DNA from: Lentzea albidocapillata subsp. violacea
GTDB taxonomy: Bacteria; Actinomycetota; Actinomycetes; Mycobacteriales; Pseudonocardiaceae
DNA: 64,000 nucleotides
Assembly: GCF_900100275.1 (NCBI RefSeq)
Contig: NZ_FNET01000001.1
Span: 248,001 to 312,000 of the forward strand
Direction of reading: 5' to 3'
Part shown: in pieces, positions 8,866-20,758 of the stretch
Numbering within the stretch: position 1 is the first letter of the stretch
How the letters are laid out: the number at the start of each line of letters is the position of its first letter
Program-made: the position numbers and the translations under genes
Notes under the pieces: generated by a model
The model's database searches: none
Seen by the model: the letters and a program-made list of their open reading frames with translations, nothing else
Told to the model about the DNA's origin: nothing

Positions 8866-10145
8866 TACTTGGCCGCCTTCTTCGCGCCCTCGACGGCGGT
8901 CGCCCAGGCTTCGTCGGCGTTCTTGCCCTGCTCGACCGACTGCAGTGCCGGGCTGAACACCGTCTCCTGGATCTGGCCGTCGGCCGGACCCTTGTACTGC
9001 GCGGCCTTGATCTTCTTGGCCTGCGTGGCGAACAGCGCGCCGGCCTTGACGTTGCCGAAGTAGGCGTTGGTCTGCTCCAGCAGCTCAGGCGCATCGAGGG
9101 CCTTGACCTGGCTGGGGAAGGTGCCCTTGGCCTTGAACGCCTTGATCTGCTGCTCCGGCGCGGTCAGCCAGGCGGCGAGCTCGGCGGCCTTCTTCGCGTT
9201 CTTGCTCTGCTTCGGCACGCTCAGGTACGAGCCACCCCAGTTGCCGCCACCGTTCGGGAACGCGTCGGTGACCGCCCACTTGTCCTTGTTCTCGGGCCCC
9301 GCCTGCGTTTCGACCACACCGAGCATCCACGACGGGCAGGTCTTGGTGGCGAACTTGCCGAGCTTGAAGCCGGTGTTCCACTCGTTGCTGAACGCGCCGA
9401 GCCGGGCCGACTGTCCCTTGGCGACGGCCGACGTCACCGTGGTCCAGTTGGCCTTGATGGCGGAGTTGGTGTCGACGACCAGCTTGTCGGACTTGTCGTA
9501 GTAGCCCGTCTCGAGCTGGTTGTGCATGGCGTTGTAGACCTGCGCGGCGCTGTCGAACCAGGCGACGCCCGGAACCTTGGCGACGAACTGGTCACCGGCG
9601 GCGAAGTAGCTGTCCCACGTGGCGAACAGCGCCTTGACGCCCTCGGGGTCGGACGGCAGACCGGCCTGCTCGAACAGGTCCTTGCGGTAGCACATGGCCA
9701 GCGGACCGATGTCGGTGCCGTAACCGATGAGCTTGCCGTCCTTGGTGGTGACCGCCTGGGTCTTCCAGTCCAGCCAGCGCCCGTCCTCGATCTTCGGGCC
9801 GATCTCCTTGAGATCGTTGAACTGGGAGGCCTTCGACATCACCTGGCTGAGGTAGCCCTCCTCGACGCCCTCGATGTCCGCGAGGCCGGATCCGGCGCCC
9901 AGCTTGGTGAACAGGTTCTGGTGGTGCGGCTGACCCTGACCGGTCTTGCGCTGCGTGATCTTGACGTCGGGGTGAGCGGCCTCGTACTCCGCGAACAGCT
10001 CTTCATAGCCGAACTCGTTGAACGTGGCGATCGTCAGCTCGGTCTTTCCGTCCGCGGTCTGACTGGCCCCACCTGTCCCGCACGCTGTGGTGGCGGCGGC
10101 GGACACGGCGGCACAGATCAGCACGCTGATCCAACGGTGTCGCAC
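8865..10145 (-). CDS. cebE: Cellobiose/cellotriose-binding lipoprotein CebE
   Basis: A 426-residue extracellular binding protein (SBP family 1). The signal peptide ends in TTAC (Cys22, lipidated). The mature part shows the family pattern: LTIATFNEFGYEELFAEYE, GVEEGYLSQVMSKA and the Trp/Tyr-rich sugar-contact region. GTG 10145 has AGAGGAG 7 nt upstream. First gene of the cebEFG-bglC-cebR operon. Its promoter carries two CebR boxes, and the one at 10178-10191 overlaps the expected transcription start. Confidence 0.93.
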   Translation of the reverse strand: MRHRWISVLICAAVSAAATTACGTGGASQTADGKTELTIATFNEFGYEELFAEYEAAHPDVKITQRKTGQGQPHHQNLFTKLGAGSGLADIEGVEEGYLSQVMSKASQFNDLKEIGPKIEDGRWLDWKTQAVTTKDGKLIGYGTDIGPLAMCYRKDLFEQAGLPSDPEGVKALFATWDSYFAAGDQFVAKVPGVAWFDSAAQVYNAMHNQLETGYYDKSDKLVVDTNSAIKANWTTVTSAVAKGQSARLGAFSNEWNTGFKLGKFATKTCPSWMLGVVETQAGPENKDKWAVTDAFPNGGGNWGGSYLSVPKQSKNAKKAAELAAWLTAPEQQIKAFKAKGTFPSQVKALDAPELLEQTNAYFGNVKAGALFATQAKKIKAAQYKGPADGQIQETVFSPALQSVEQGKNADEAWATAVEGAKKAAK

Positions 10146-10177
10146 GGGAGAACTCCTCTGGTCTCGGCGGCGGGTTC

Positions 10178-10191
10178 TGGGAGCGCTCCCA
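10178..10191. promoter_or_regulatory. CebR box at the cebE promoter
   Basis: Perfect palindrome TGGGAGCGCTCCCA, 32 bp before the cebE start and just downstream of the predicted -10. CebR bound here would stop transcription of the whole import operon. Confidence 0.9.
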
Positions 10192-10200
10192 GACGGGAGG

Positions 10201-10230
10201 AGTGTCGTCCCGGCTTCGAACGTGTGTCAA
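10201..10230 (-). promoter_or_regulatory. Predicted cebE promoter
   Basis: On the minus strand, -35 TTGACA (10225-10230), an 18-bp spacer and -10 GACACT (10201-10206), followed by the CebR box. The 323-bp gene-free stretch 10146-10468 holds this promoter, two CebR boxes and no other element I can see. Confidence 0.6.
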
Positions 10231-10316
10231 GACACACTTCGGGCCGTGCCAGGCACTTTCGGCGCCGGTCGGCGGGATGACCTCGCTGTTCGGGCTCAGG
10301 TCACAGTTTCGAAACC

Positions 10317-10330
10317 TGGGAGCGCTCCCG
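10317..10330. promoter_or_regulatory. Second CebR box between cebR2 and cebE
   Basis: TGGGAGCGCTCCCG, one base off the perfect palindrome, 139 bp upstream of the first cebE box. It could allow looping between two CebR dimers, or block read-through from the second cebR gene. Confidence 0.75.
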
Positions 10331-10468
10331 GAGATGTGTCCGATGGGTTAACACTGCGTGCTTCTCCCGGCACACAACGCTTTCGAGCGAATGGCGGCAG
10401 GCCGGAGAACGCGGCAGGACTGCCTTCGGCATCCAGGGCCGGCGGTACGACGTCCGGCAGGCGCCGGA

Positions 10469-11500
10469 TCAGGCGCTCGCGCGGCGCACCAGGGACGTCG
10501 GCAGCAGCAGCGAGGGCGGCAGACCGGTGTCGCCCGCCAGCTCACCCAGCAGCCGCCACGTCATCGTGCGGCCGAGCTGCTCGACGTCCTGGCGGACGGT
10601 GGTGAGCGGCGGGGTCGCGGTCGACGCGAGCAGGGAGTCGTCGAACCCGACGACGGCCACGTCCTCCGGAACGCGCCTGCCGCGTGCGTGCAGCACCTGC
10701 AACACCCCCAGGGCGATGATGTCGGCGGCGACGAAGACGGCGTCGATGCCGGGGGCCCGGTCGAGCAGCTCCGTCATGGCCAGCGCGCCGCTCTCCGGCG
10801 TGAAGTCGGCCTCCGCCACGAGGTCCGCGGACAGCCTCGCCTCGCCGAGTCCCCGGCGCCAGCCGCTGAGCCGGTCCAGGCCCGCCGCCATGTCGCGCGG
10901 GCCCGCCACGGTCGCGATCCTCGTGCGTCCCAGTGAGACCAGGTGCCGCACGGCGTCGAGGCCGCCGGTGAAGTTGTCCGAGTCCACGAACGGGACGGAG
11001 CCCGCGGCGAGTGGGCGGCCGCCGACCACCACCGGCAGGCCGGACTCCTGGAGCAGCAGCGGCAGCGGGTCGTCGCCGTGCAGGCTCACCAGCAGGGCGC
11101 CGTCGACGTGGCCGCCCGCCAGGTAGGCGAGGAGGTCGTCGTGGTCCTCCGGCCGGCTCAGCATGAGCAGCAGCTGGATGCGGCGTCCGGTCAGCTCCGC
11201 GTGCACGCCGCGCAGCACCCCCGCGAAGAACGGGTCGCCGAGCACTCTGCTGCCCTGCTCGGAGACGATCAGCGCGATGGCGTTCGCCTTGTTGCCCGCG
11301 AGGGAACGGGCCGCCTGGTTCGGGCTGTACTTGAGATCGGTGATCGCCGTGTGCACGGCGTCGCGCGCCTTGGCGCTCACGTACTGCTCGCCGTTGATCA
11401 CTCTGGAGACCGTCGACTTGGACACACCGGCCAGCCGGGCCACCTCTTCGATCCGCGGTCCGGGCCGTCGTTGCCGGTCGATCTCCGTCATGTCGCCCAT
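10469..11500 (-). CDS. LacI-family CebR-like repressor, copy 2
   Basis: A 343-residue LacI regulator, clearly paralogous to the protein encoded at 4699-5718. The recognition helix block (GVSKSTVSRVINGEQYVS) is almost the same as copy 1, so both probably read TGGGAGCGCTCCCA. The ligand domains differ more (for example LMLSRPEDHDDLLAYLAGGH against LMMNQPLDGEDQVAYLTGGH), so the inducers may differ. It stands directly upstream of cebE on the same strand, the position of cebR in Streptomyces, so this may be the original copy. The start is ATG 11500 or ATG 11491; neither has a strong ribosome binding site. No CebR box lies before its own start. Confidence 0.85.
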   Translation of the reverse strand: MGDMTEIDRQRRPGPRIEEVARLAGVSKSTVSRVINGEQYVSAKARDAVHTAITDLKYSPNQAARSLAGNKANAIALIVSEQGSRVLGDPFFAGVLRGVHAELTGRRIQLLLMLSRPEDHDDLLAYLAGGHVDGALLVSLHGDDPLPLLLQESGLPVVVGGRPLAAGSVPFVDSDNFTGGLDAVRHLVSLGRTRIATVAGPRDMAAGLDRLSGWRRGLGEARLSADLVAEADFTPESGALAMTELLDRAPGIDAVFVAADIIALGVLQVLHARGRRVPEDVAVVGFDDSLLASTATPPLTTVRQDVEQLGRTMTWRLLGELAGDTGLPPSLLLPTSLVRRASA

Positions 11501-11581
11501 CGTAGGAGTCCGCGACCGTCAGATCGAATGTGACGAAACGCTCGTGTGTCCGGTTCGTGAGAGCGCGACCGCGATTGGGAA

Positions 11582-11621
11582 CGGGGCGGGACGCCTGTGC
11601 CGCGCAGAACGTCCCGCCCCG
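11582..11621 (-). terminator. Hairpin terminator of the second GH9 gene
   Basis: Perfect 12-bp arms CGGGGCGGGACG / CGTCCCGCCCCG with a 16-nt loop, 7 nt past the cellulase stop codon. It separates that gene from cebR2. Confidence 0.8.
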
Positions 11622-11628
11622 AGGTTCA

Positions 11629-14421
<2,793 letters not shown>

Positions 14422-14437
14422 CTACAGTCCGGCCACC

Positions 14438-14451
14438 TGGGAACGCTCCCA
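14438..14451. promoter_or_regulatory. CebR box upstream of the GH5 gene
   Basis: TGGGAACGCTCCCA, one base off the perfect palindrome, 17 bp before the GH5 start and 9 bp after a plus-strand TACAGT (14423-14428) that could be its -10. The divergent GH9 and GH5 genes therefore each have their own box, 114 bp apart. Confidence 0.85.
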
Positions 14452-14468
14452 GATTCGGGAGGTGTGTC

Positions 14469-16520
14469 ATGACCGGAAGGCGCGGCTTCGCGCTCACGGC
14501 GGCTTTCGTCTCGGTGGCCGCGAGCATCGGTCTGGCGGTCGCGGCTCCTGCCGCGGCGGCGCCGGGCTGCAAGGTCGACTACGCGGTGCCGAGTCAGTGG
14601 AACGGCGGATTCACCGCGAACGTGTCCGTCACGAACCTCGGCGAGCGCGTCGACGGCTGGCGCCTGACCTGGACGTGGCCGTCCGGCCAGCGGGTGACCC
14701 AGGCCTGGAACGCCACCGTCACGTCGTCCGGCGCCGACACCACCGCCGTCAACGCCGGCTACAACGCGGTGATCGAGCCGAACGCCTCGGTGTCCTTCGG
14801 CTTCAACGGCAGCTGGTCCGGCACCAACACGGCACCGCAGTCGTTCGCCCTCAACGGGGTCACGTGCACCGGCGAACCAGGCACACCCCCGACCACGACG
14901 ACCACGACGACGACCACCACCGGGAACCCGGTGCCGGGCGACGCGATGGCGCAGGTGGCGGCGATGCAGCCGGGGTGGAACCTCGGCAACACGCTGGACT
15001 CCACCGGGAGCGACGAGACGTCCTGGGGCAACCCGCGTGTCACGGAAGCCCTGCTGGACAACGTGAAGGCGCAGGGCTTCAAGAGCATCCGCATCCCCGT
15101 CACGTGGGGCCAGCACCAAAGCCAGGACCACGTGATCGAGGCGGCGTACCTGAACCGTGTCAAGGAGGTCGTCGGCTGGGCGCTGGCGGACGGCTTCCAC
15201 GTGATGATCAACATTCACCACGACTCGTGGCAGTGGATCTCGGCCATGCCGTCGAACCGGACCGGCGTGCTCACCCGCTACAACGCGATCTGGACGCAGC
15301 TGGCCACCGCCTTCCGGGACTCGCCGGGCAAGCTCGTGTTCGAGAGCGTGAACGAGCCGCAGTTCACCGGCAGCTCGGGTGACGCCCAGAACGCACAGCT
15401 GCTGCACGAGCTGAACTCGTCCTTCCGCGACATCGTGCGGCGCTCCGGCGGCAACAACGCGAACCGCCTCCTGGTGCTGCCCACCCTGCACACCTCGTCC
15501 GACCAGGCCCGCCTCGACGAGCTGGCGACGTCGATCAGCGGCTTCGGCGACGCGAACCTGGTCGCGACCGTGCACTACTACGGCTACTGGCCGTTCAGCG
15601 TGAACGTGGCCGGTGGGACGCGGTACGACGCGACCGCGCAGAAGGACCTGACCGACTCGTTCGACCGGGTGTACAACACCTTCGTCGCGCGCGGCGTGCC
15701 GGTGATCCTCGGCGAGTACGGACTGCTCGGCTTCGACCGCCACACCGGCACGATCGAACAGGGCGAGAAGCTGAAGTTCTTCGAGCACTTCGGTTACTAC
15801 GCGCGCACCAAGAAGATCACCACGATGCTGTGGGACAACGGCCAGCATCTCGGCCGCACGTCCTTCCAGTGGAGCGACCCCGAACTGGCCGCGCAGATCA
15901 GGTCGAGCTGGACCACCCGCTCCGGCACGGCGTCGTCCGACCAGGTGTTCAGTGCCCGGTCGAGCGCCGTCACCGCCAAGACGATCACGTTGAACACCAA
16001 CGGAACCACGTTCACCGGCCTGCGTCAGGGCACGGCGGAACTGGTGCGGGGCACCGACTACACGACCTCGGGCGACCAGCTCACCCTGACCGCCGCGGCG
16101 ATGACCAGGCTGAGCGGATCACGCGGGTACGGCACGAACGCCGTGCTCACGGCCCACTTCTCGGCGGGCGTGCCGTGGCGGGTCAACCTGATCACCCACG
16201 ACACGCCCGTGCTGTCCGCCGCGACCGGCACCACCGGTTCGTTCGCGATCCCGACGACCTTCCGCGGTGACCTGCTCGCCACGATGGAGGCGAAGTACGC
16301 CGACGGGTCGAACGCCGGACCGCACAACTGGACGTCCTTCAAGGAGTTCGACCGGACGTTCGCGCCGAACTACACCACCGGCGTGACGACGCTGACCCCG
16401 GAGTTCTTCGCCGAGGTCAACGACAACGCGCGGGTGACGCTGACGTTCCACTACTGGAGTGGCGCCACCGTCACCTACTACGTCACGAAGTCGGGCAGCT
16501 CGGTCACCGGGAGTCTGTGA
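14469..16520 (+). CDS. Secreted GH5 endoglucanase with N-terminal CBM2 and C-terminal X2-type module
   Basis: A 683-residue exported enzyme. Signal peptide (about 1-32), CBM2 (about 33-125, CKVDYAVPSQWNGGFTANV), a ten-threonine linker, then the GH5 barrel starting MQPGWNLGNTLDS. The acid/base is in ESVNEPQF (Glu296) and the nucleophile in ILGEYGLLG (Glu416). Behind it is an X2-like Ig module (KTITLNTNGTTFTGL, about 495-575) and a final beta-rich domain of about 110 residues that I cannot name. GGGAGG lies 6 nt before ATG 14469. Transcribed divergently from the GH9 gene under its own CebR box. Its 3' end overlaps the convergent esterase gene by 17 bp. Confidence 0.94.
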   Translation: MTGRRGFALTAAFVSVAASIGLAVAAPAAAAPGCKVDYAVPSQWNGGFTANVSVTNLGERVDGWRLTWTWPSGQRVTQAWNATVTSSGADTTAVNAGYNAVIEPNASVSFGFNGSWSGTNTAPQSFALNGVTCTGEPGTPPTTTTTTTTTTGNPVPGDAMAQVAAMQPGWNLGNTLDSTGSDETSWGNPRVTEALLDNVKAQGFKSIRIPVTWGQHQSQDHVIEAAYLNRVKEVVGWALADGFHVMINIHHDSWQWISAMPSNRTGVLTRYNAIWTQLATAFRDSPGKLVFESVNEPQFTGSSGDAQNAQLLHELNSSFRDIVRRSGGNNANRLLVLPTLHTSSDQARLDELATSISGFGDANLVATVHYYGYWPFSVNVAGGTRYDATAQKDLTDSFDRVYNTFVARGVPVILGEYGLLGFDRHTGTIEQGEKLKFFEHFGYYARTKKITTMLWDNGQHLGRTSFQWSDPELAAQIRSSWTTRSGTASSDQVFSARSSAVTAKTITLNTNGTTFTGLRQGTAELVRGTDYTTSGDQLTLTAAAMTRLSGSRGYGTNAVLTAHFSAGVPWRVNLITHDTPVLSAATGTTGSFAIPTTFRGDLLATMEAKYADGSNAGPHNWTSFKEFDRTFAPNYTTGVTTLTPEFFAEVNDNARVTLTFHYWSGATVTYYVTKSGSSVTGSL

Positions 16521-17466
16521 CCTTCAAACCGCGGCGCAACGCGTCCACCTCGTCGGCGAACATCCGGCGTGAGATCTCCGCGCTCTCGACGAGCGAGGAA
16601 CCGTGGAACGTTGCGGGGTACAGGCGCAGCTCGGTCGGTACACCCGCGTGCGCGAGCCGTCGCGCGTACTCCACGCCCTCGTCGCGCAGCGGGTCGTACT
16701 GACAGGTCGTGACGAACGTGGGCGGGAGCCCGGACAGGTCGGTGGCACGGGCCGGGGCGGCGTACGGCGAGACGTCGTCGCCGCCCGGTTCGGTGCCCAG
16801 GTAGGCGGTCCAGCTGTAGATCGCGTTGGGGCGGTTCCACAGCGGGGTGTCGACGTAGTCCCGCATCGACTCGGTGTCGAGCCGGTCGTCGAGCTCGGGG
16901 ATGCCGAGGAGCTGGAAGGCGAGCTCGGGTCCGCCGCGATCGCGCGCGAGCAGGACGGTTCCCGCGGTGAGCCCGCCACCCGCGCTCTCGCCGCCGATGC
17001 CGAGCCGCGCGGGATCGATGCCGAGCTCGTCGGCCTTGGCCGCCGTCCACTGCAGTGCCGCGTAGCAGTCCTCGACCGGCGCCGGGAACGGGTGCTCGGG
17101 AGCAAGCCGGTAGTCGACGGACACGACCACGATGTCCAGCTGGTCCACGAGCTTCAGCACGTGCGCCTCGAACATCTCGACGCTGCCGACGATGAACCCG
17201 CCACCGTGGATGTAGACCAGGCCGGGCACGGGGTTCTCGCGGCCGGCCCTGCCGTAGACGCGCACCCGCACGTCCGGGGCGCCGGAGGGACCGGGAACCG
17301 TCTCGTCGCGGACGTCGATCGGGTTGGCCGGCTCGTACGCCGGGACGAGGTTCGCCAGCTCCGACTGCTGGGTGCGGGCGGCGACCAGTGCCGCGTGGTC
17401 GGTCAGGGTCACCTGCGGCAGCATGTCGAGCCAGGGCAGCAGTTCGGGATCCAGGTCGTAGCTCAT
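16504..17466 (-). CDS. Alpha/beta hydrolase, HSL-family (family IV) esterase
   Basis: A 320-residue cytoplasmic esterase of the hormone-sensitive-lipase family. The oxyanion motif HGGGF is in VYIHGGGFIVGS and the nucleophile elbow is GESAGGG (Ser161). YRLAPEHPFPAPVEDC is the usual HSL block between them. The acid Asp in YDPLRDEG and the His in TFHGSS complete the triad. It should cleave short acyl esters; the true substrate is unknown. It is 98 bp from, and divergent to, the PucR-like regulator, which may control it. Confidence 0.88.
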   Translation of the reverse strand: MSYDLDPELLPWLDMLPQVTLTDHAALVAARTQQSELANLVPAYEPANPIDVRDETVPGPSGAPDVRVRVYGRAGRENPVPGLVYIHGGGFIVGSVEMFEAHVLKLVDQLDIVVVSVDYRLAPEHPFPAPVEDCYAALQWTAAKADELGIDPARLGIGGESAGGGLTAGTVLLARDRGGPELAFQLLGIPELDDRLDTESMRDYVDTPLWNRPNAIYSWTAYLGTEPGGDDVSPYAAPARATDLSGLPPTFVTTCQYDPLRDEGVEYARRLAHAGVPTELRLYPATFHGSSLVESAEISRRMFADEVDALRRGLKVTDSR

Positions 17467-17564
17467 GGGATCAATCCTCGGCTCGGAACGGCGGTGCGGG
17501 CAGCCGACACGTGGCGGGCGATTCGGCCACTCGGCCAGCCACCTGTCGGGGCTATGGTGGCGGG

Positions 17565-18557
17565 ATGAAGGGCCTGCTGCTGAGGTTGTCCGGGCTGGAC
17601 GCCGACGCCGAGAGCGCGGTGAAGGTGATCGGGTTCTTCGATCGCCTGATCACCGGGCGCGCGGGCCTGGACGCGTTGGTGCGCAGCACCTCCGAACTCG
17701 CCGGGTGCCCGGTCGGCCTGCACGCCCCCGGCCAGGGCCTCCTGCTGTGCGCCGATGCCGGAGGTGCCGTCACGGCAGGCCCGCTGCCCGCGAAGGCCTC
17801 AGTTCGCGCGCTCGAAGGCGGCGTGGAGGTCTGGATCGCCCGGCAGGGCGCGCCCGCGCCGCTGGACGACATGCTGCTGGAACGGTTCGCGATCGCCGCC
17901 GCCGTGCTGCTCGAGCACTCCAGCGTGCCCCTGCCGGAACTGGGCGATCCGGCGCTGATCGAGCTCGTCCTGTCCGACGGCGCCGGTACGGCGGAACGTT
18001 CCCGCGCGCTGCACCTGCTCGGCATCGCCGCCACAGCGCCGTTGCGCGTGCTGGCGGCCACCACGGAGGTTCCCGGCCGGTCGGTGCTGCTGGGCACGGT
18101 GCGTGCGGTGCTGACCACCGAGGTCCTGGAGACGGCCGGACGGCTCGGTGTCGGCCCGGCGCTGCCCGCGATCGACGCGGCCAGGTCCTGGCAGGCCGCG
18201 CGGACGGCGTTGCGGTACACATCGGACGGTGAGCCGGTGGTGTGGTGGGAAAGGCTTGGCGGCCTTGCGCTTCTGGCCGAGCAGGTCGGCCTCGCGGACA
18301 TCGGGGCGCTACCCGACGTGCGCGCGCTCGACCGGCTGGCCGCGGAGCCGGGCATGATCACGATGCTGGACGCGTTGTGCGCCACGGGTTCGGTGCGCAA
18401 GGCCGCGGCGGCGTTGCACCGGCACCACAGCACGATGCCCGCACGGCTCGCCCGCGCCGAGTCGGTGCTCGGGTTCGAGCTCGACTCGGCGGGCGGCCGG
18501 TTCCGGCTGCACCTGGCGTTGATGCTGCGGCGGCTGCGGGAGAACGCCGCCGACTAG
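17565..18557 (+). CDS. PucR-type helix-turn-helix regulator
   Basis: A 330-residue protein ending in the PucR-type helix-turn-helix: LDALCATGSVRKAAAALHRHHSTMPARLARAESVLGF, split here as ALCATGSVRKAAAALHRH and RLARAESVLGF. The first 250 residues look like a GAF-like sensor plus the GGDEF-related domain of this family (TAPLRVLAATTEVPG). The ligand is unknown. ATG 17565 has GGTGG upstream. It is divergent from the esterase gene, so that gene is its first candidate target. Confidence 0.75.
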   Translation: MKGLLLRLSGLDADAESAVKVIGFFDRLITGRAGLDALVRSTSELAGCPVGLHAPGQGLLLCADAGGAVTAGPLPAKASVRALEGGVEVWIARQGAPAPLDDMLLERFAIAAAVLLEHSSVPLPELGDPALIELVLSDGAGTAERSRALHLLGIAATAPLRVLAATTEVPGRSVLLGTVRAVLTTEVLETAGRLGVGPALPAIDAARSWQAARTALRYTSDGEPVVWWERLGGLALLAEQVGLADIGALPDVRALDRLAAEPGMITMLDALCATGSVRKAAAALHRHHSTMPARLARAESVLGFELDSAGGRFRLHLALMLRRLRENAAD

Positions 18558-18717
18558 TGCCTGTTCGCTGACAGGGGCGCGCCACAGCCCGGATGTCGTG
18601 GCGTTCGGCCCGCACGTCGGTGTCGAGCGCGGTGGCGGTGCTCACGCAGGTGGGCGGGCGCCGCGACCGCGCTGCTGGGAATCGTGGTCGCGGCGTTCAT
18701 CCCCTCGGCACGTCCGG

Positions 18718-19665
18718 TCAGCTGAAGAACCGCGTGATCTCGCGGGCGACGGTGTCCGGCTGCTCCTCGGCGAGCCAGTGGCCGGACCCGTCGACGCGCA
18801 CGACCTCGAACTGGTTCGCGACGTTCGGCAACGCGCCCAGGAACTGGTCGTAGGACGAGATCGAGGCCAGGCCGAGCACCGGCGGGGTCAGCTTGGCGTA
18901 GGTCCTGCCGTCCGCGATGTCCTGGTGGAACGCCTGGTACCAGCCGTTGCTCGCGCGGATGGCCTCCGGCGAGTTGTAGTTCTGCGCGTAGATCCGCCGC
19001 GACCGCTCGTCGATGGCGGACGGCGTGAACGCGGTGTTCGCGAACAGCCAGTCGAGCAGATACCGGAACCGGCCGGCCAGCAGCTGCTCGGGCAGGCCCA
19101 TGACCTGGTTGAACGCGAACCACCACAGGCTGAATCCGCCCGGCGGGGGCAGCAGCGGGATCTGGTAGAAGCTCTCGTCGGGGTGCAGCACGTCCATGAA
19201 CGCGACCTTCTTCGTCGCGGCGGGGAAGTTGGCCGCGAAGGAGAACGCGACCATGCTGCCCAGGTCGTGCCCGACGACGTTGACCTGGTCGTACCCGAGC
19301 TTCCTGACCAGCTCGTGGATGTCGGTCGCCATCGTCTTCTTGTCGAACCCGCCCTGCGGCTTTTCTGAACCGCCCTGGCCGCGCATGTCCACCGCGATGA
19401 CGCGGAACTTCGTCGCGAGCGCTGGCATGACCTTGTGGTACAGCCACCAGGTCTGCGGCCACCCCGGCAGCAGGAGCAGCGGCTCGCCCCGCCCGCCGGT
19501 GACGTAGTGCAGGCGTACCCCGTTGACCTGCGCGTAGTTGTGTTTGAAGCCGGGGAGGTTCGGCTCGGGTGCCGTCCTTCCGGCGTCGGCACCGGCGGTC
19601 CCCGCGCCTGCGGCGAGCGCGGCGCCCGCACCCAGCGCGAACACCCTGCGCCTGTTCAGTTCCAT
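18718..19665 (-). CDS. Exported alpha/beta hydrolase (epoxide hydrolase/dehalogenase type)
   Basis: A 315-residue hydrolase with a twin-arginine-type signal (NRRRVFALGAGAALAAG). The body has the HGxP-equivalent LLPGWPQTWW, the nucleophile elbow NVVGHDLGSM (Asp, as in epoxide hydrolases and haloalkane dehalogenases) and the final His in GSGHWLAEEQPD. ATG 19665 is preferred because GGGGG stands about 9 nt upstream; ATG 19680 would lengthen the protein by five residues. Its role is probably outside the cell or in the cell envelope; the substrate is not predictable. Confidence 0.85.
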   Translation of the reverse strand: MELNRRRVFALGAGAALAAGAGTAGADAGRTAPEPNLPGFKHNYAQVNGVRLHYVTGGRGEPLLLLPGWPQTWWLYHKVMPALATKFRVIAVDMRGQGGSEKPQGGFDKKTMATDIHELVRKLGYDQVNVVGHDLGSMVAFSFAANFPAATKKVAFMDVLHPDESFYQIPLLPPPGGFSLWWFAFNQVMGLPEQLLAGRFRYLLDWLFANTAFTPSAIDERSRRIYAQNYNSPEAIRASNGWYQAFHQDIADGRTYAKLTPPVLGLASISSYDQFLGALPNVANQFEVVRVDGSGHWLAEEQPDTVAREITRFFS

Positions 19666-19740
19666 GTCCCTTGCCCCCATCCGTTGCTCGGCGCGGACAT
19701 CCGAACAAGCGGCGCTCGAGCACGGGTGGAGGTCGGGGTG

Positions 19741-20592
19741 TCAGCCCAGTTCGGCGGAGTCGGTGAGCCGCAGCTTGCGCCGGGCCCGCTGGTAGAACGT
19801 CGTCATCCCGAGCCGCACCACCCAGGCGGCACCGGCACGGCCGCGCAACGACACCCGCTGACCCGGCTCGACGTAGCCCGCGACCATGCCGTCCACCTCC
19901 ACGGCCAGGCGGCCGCTGGACGGCAGCAGGTCGAGGTCGACCTCGTCGTTGACCGACAGCACCACGCCCCGGCTGTAGGCGGAGTGCGGGGCGGCCGGGG
20001 TGACGAGCAACGCCTCGACGGACGGGCTGGTGATCGGGCCGCCCGCGGAGAAGCTGTAGGCGGTGGAACCGGTCGGGGTGGCGACGATGACGGCGTCGGC
20101 GGCGTAGCTGACGAACGGCTGGCCGGCCACCCGGACGGCGACGCGGGCGTTGCCCTCGCCGGGGATGCGGACCACGGCGACGTCGTTGAACGCGGTGACC
20201 TTCTGGTCGTTGAAGCGCGCGTCGACGGCGAGGCGGGGTTCGACGGTGAACTCGTGGGCGTCGATGGCGCTCAGGGCGGCGGGCAGGTCCGGGACGTCGA
20301 CCTCGGCCAGGAAGCCGAGTTTGCCCAGGTTGACTCCGAGGACAGGAGCCTTTTCGCCGTCGGCCATGCGCATGGCGCGCAGCATCGTGCCGTCGCCGCC
20401 GAGGCTCACCAGCAGGTCGGCGCGGTGACCCAGTTCCTCGGCCGAGACCGGGGTCGCCGCGCAGCGCAGGCGCTGGATCTCGTCGGAGATGCCGAGGATC
20501 TCGACACCGCGCTTGGTCGCCCAGCCGAGGATGGCCTCGACGGCGGCGGCGGAGTCTCGTCGAGGGTGCAGCACCAGACCGGCGGCGTGCAC
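19741..20592 (-). CDS. nadK: NAD kinase
   Basis: A 283-residue NAD kinase, which makes NADP from NAD with ATP. The diphosphate-binding motif LLVSLGGDGTMLRAMR and the NE/D-type motif in AFNDVAVVR are present, with TPTGSTAYSFSAGGPI in the C-terminal domain. The start is GTG 20592. Actinomycete nadK normally sits between tlyA and recN; this copy stands alone, beside the D-Ala-D-Xaa operon on the other strand, so it may be a second NAD kinase. Confidence 0.9.
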   Translation of the reverse strand: MHAAGLVLHPRRDSAAAVEAILGWATKRGVEILGISDEIQRLRCAATPVSAEELGHRADLLVSLGGDGTMLRAMRMADGEKAPVLGVNLGKLGFLAEVDVPDLPAALSAIDAHEFTVEPRLAVDARFNDQKVTAFNDVAVVRIPGEGNARVAVRVAGQPFVSYAADAVIVATPTGSTAYSFSAGGPITSPSVEALLVTPAAPHSAYSRGVVLSVNDEVDLDLLPSSGRLAVEVDGMVAGYVEPGQRVSLRGRAGAAWVVRLGMTTFYQRARRKLRLTDSAELG

Positions 20593-20725
20593 GTCAGATC
20601 GTCCTCTGTCGGGTCACGGCACCAGTCTGCCGAATTCCCGCGCGCCGTGCGCCCCTCGTCCGAACGGCTGATGTTTACGCCTCTGAATCGTTCGTTCGGC
20701 GGGCGGGCGTGGCCTGGAGGAGGAG

Positions 20726-20751
20726 TCCTAGGTGGACGCGCGTTCCTAGGT
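20726..20751. promoter_or_regulatory. Direct repeats TCCTAGGT in the nadK-vanX intergenic region
   Basis: Two copies of TCCTAGGT, at 20726-20733 and 20744-20751, are exactly 18 bp apart and each contains the palindrome CCTAGG. They lie 8 bp before the vanX start in a 166-bp divergent region. The spacing suits a regulator binding tandem major grooves, but no regulator is known for this sequence. Confidence 0.4.
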
Positions 20752-20758
20752 TGGCTGC

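Noticed and set aside
14896-14925. Simple repeat in the GH5 gene
   Set aside because: It encodes the ordinary threonine linker between the CBM2 and the catalytic domain.
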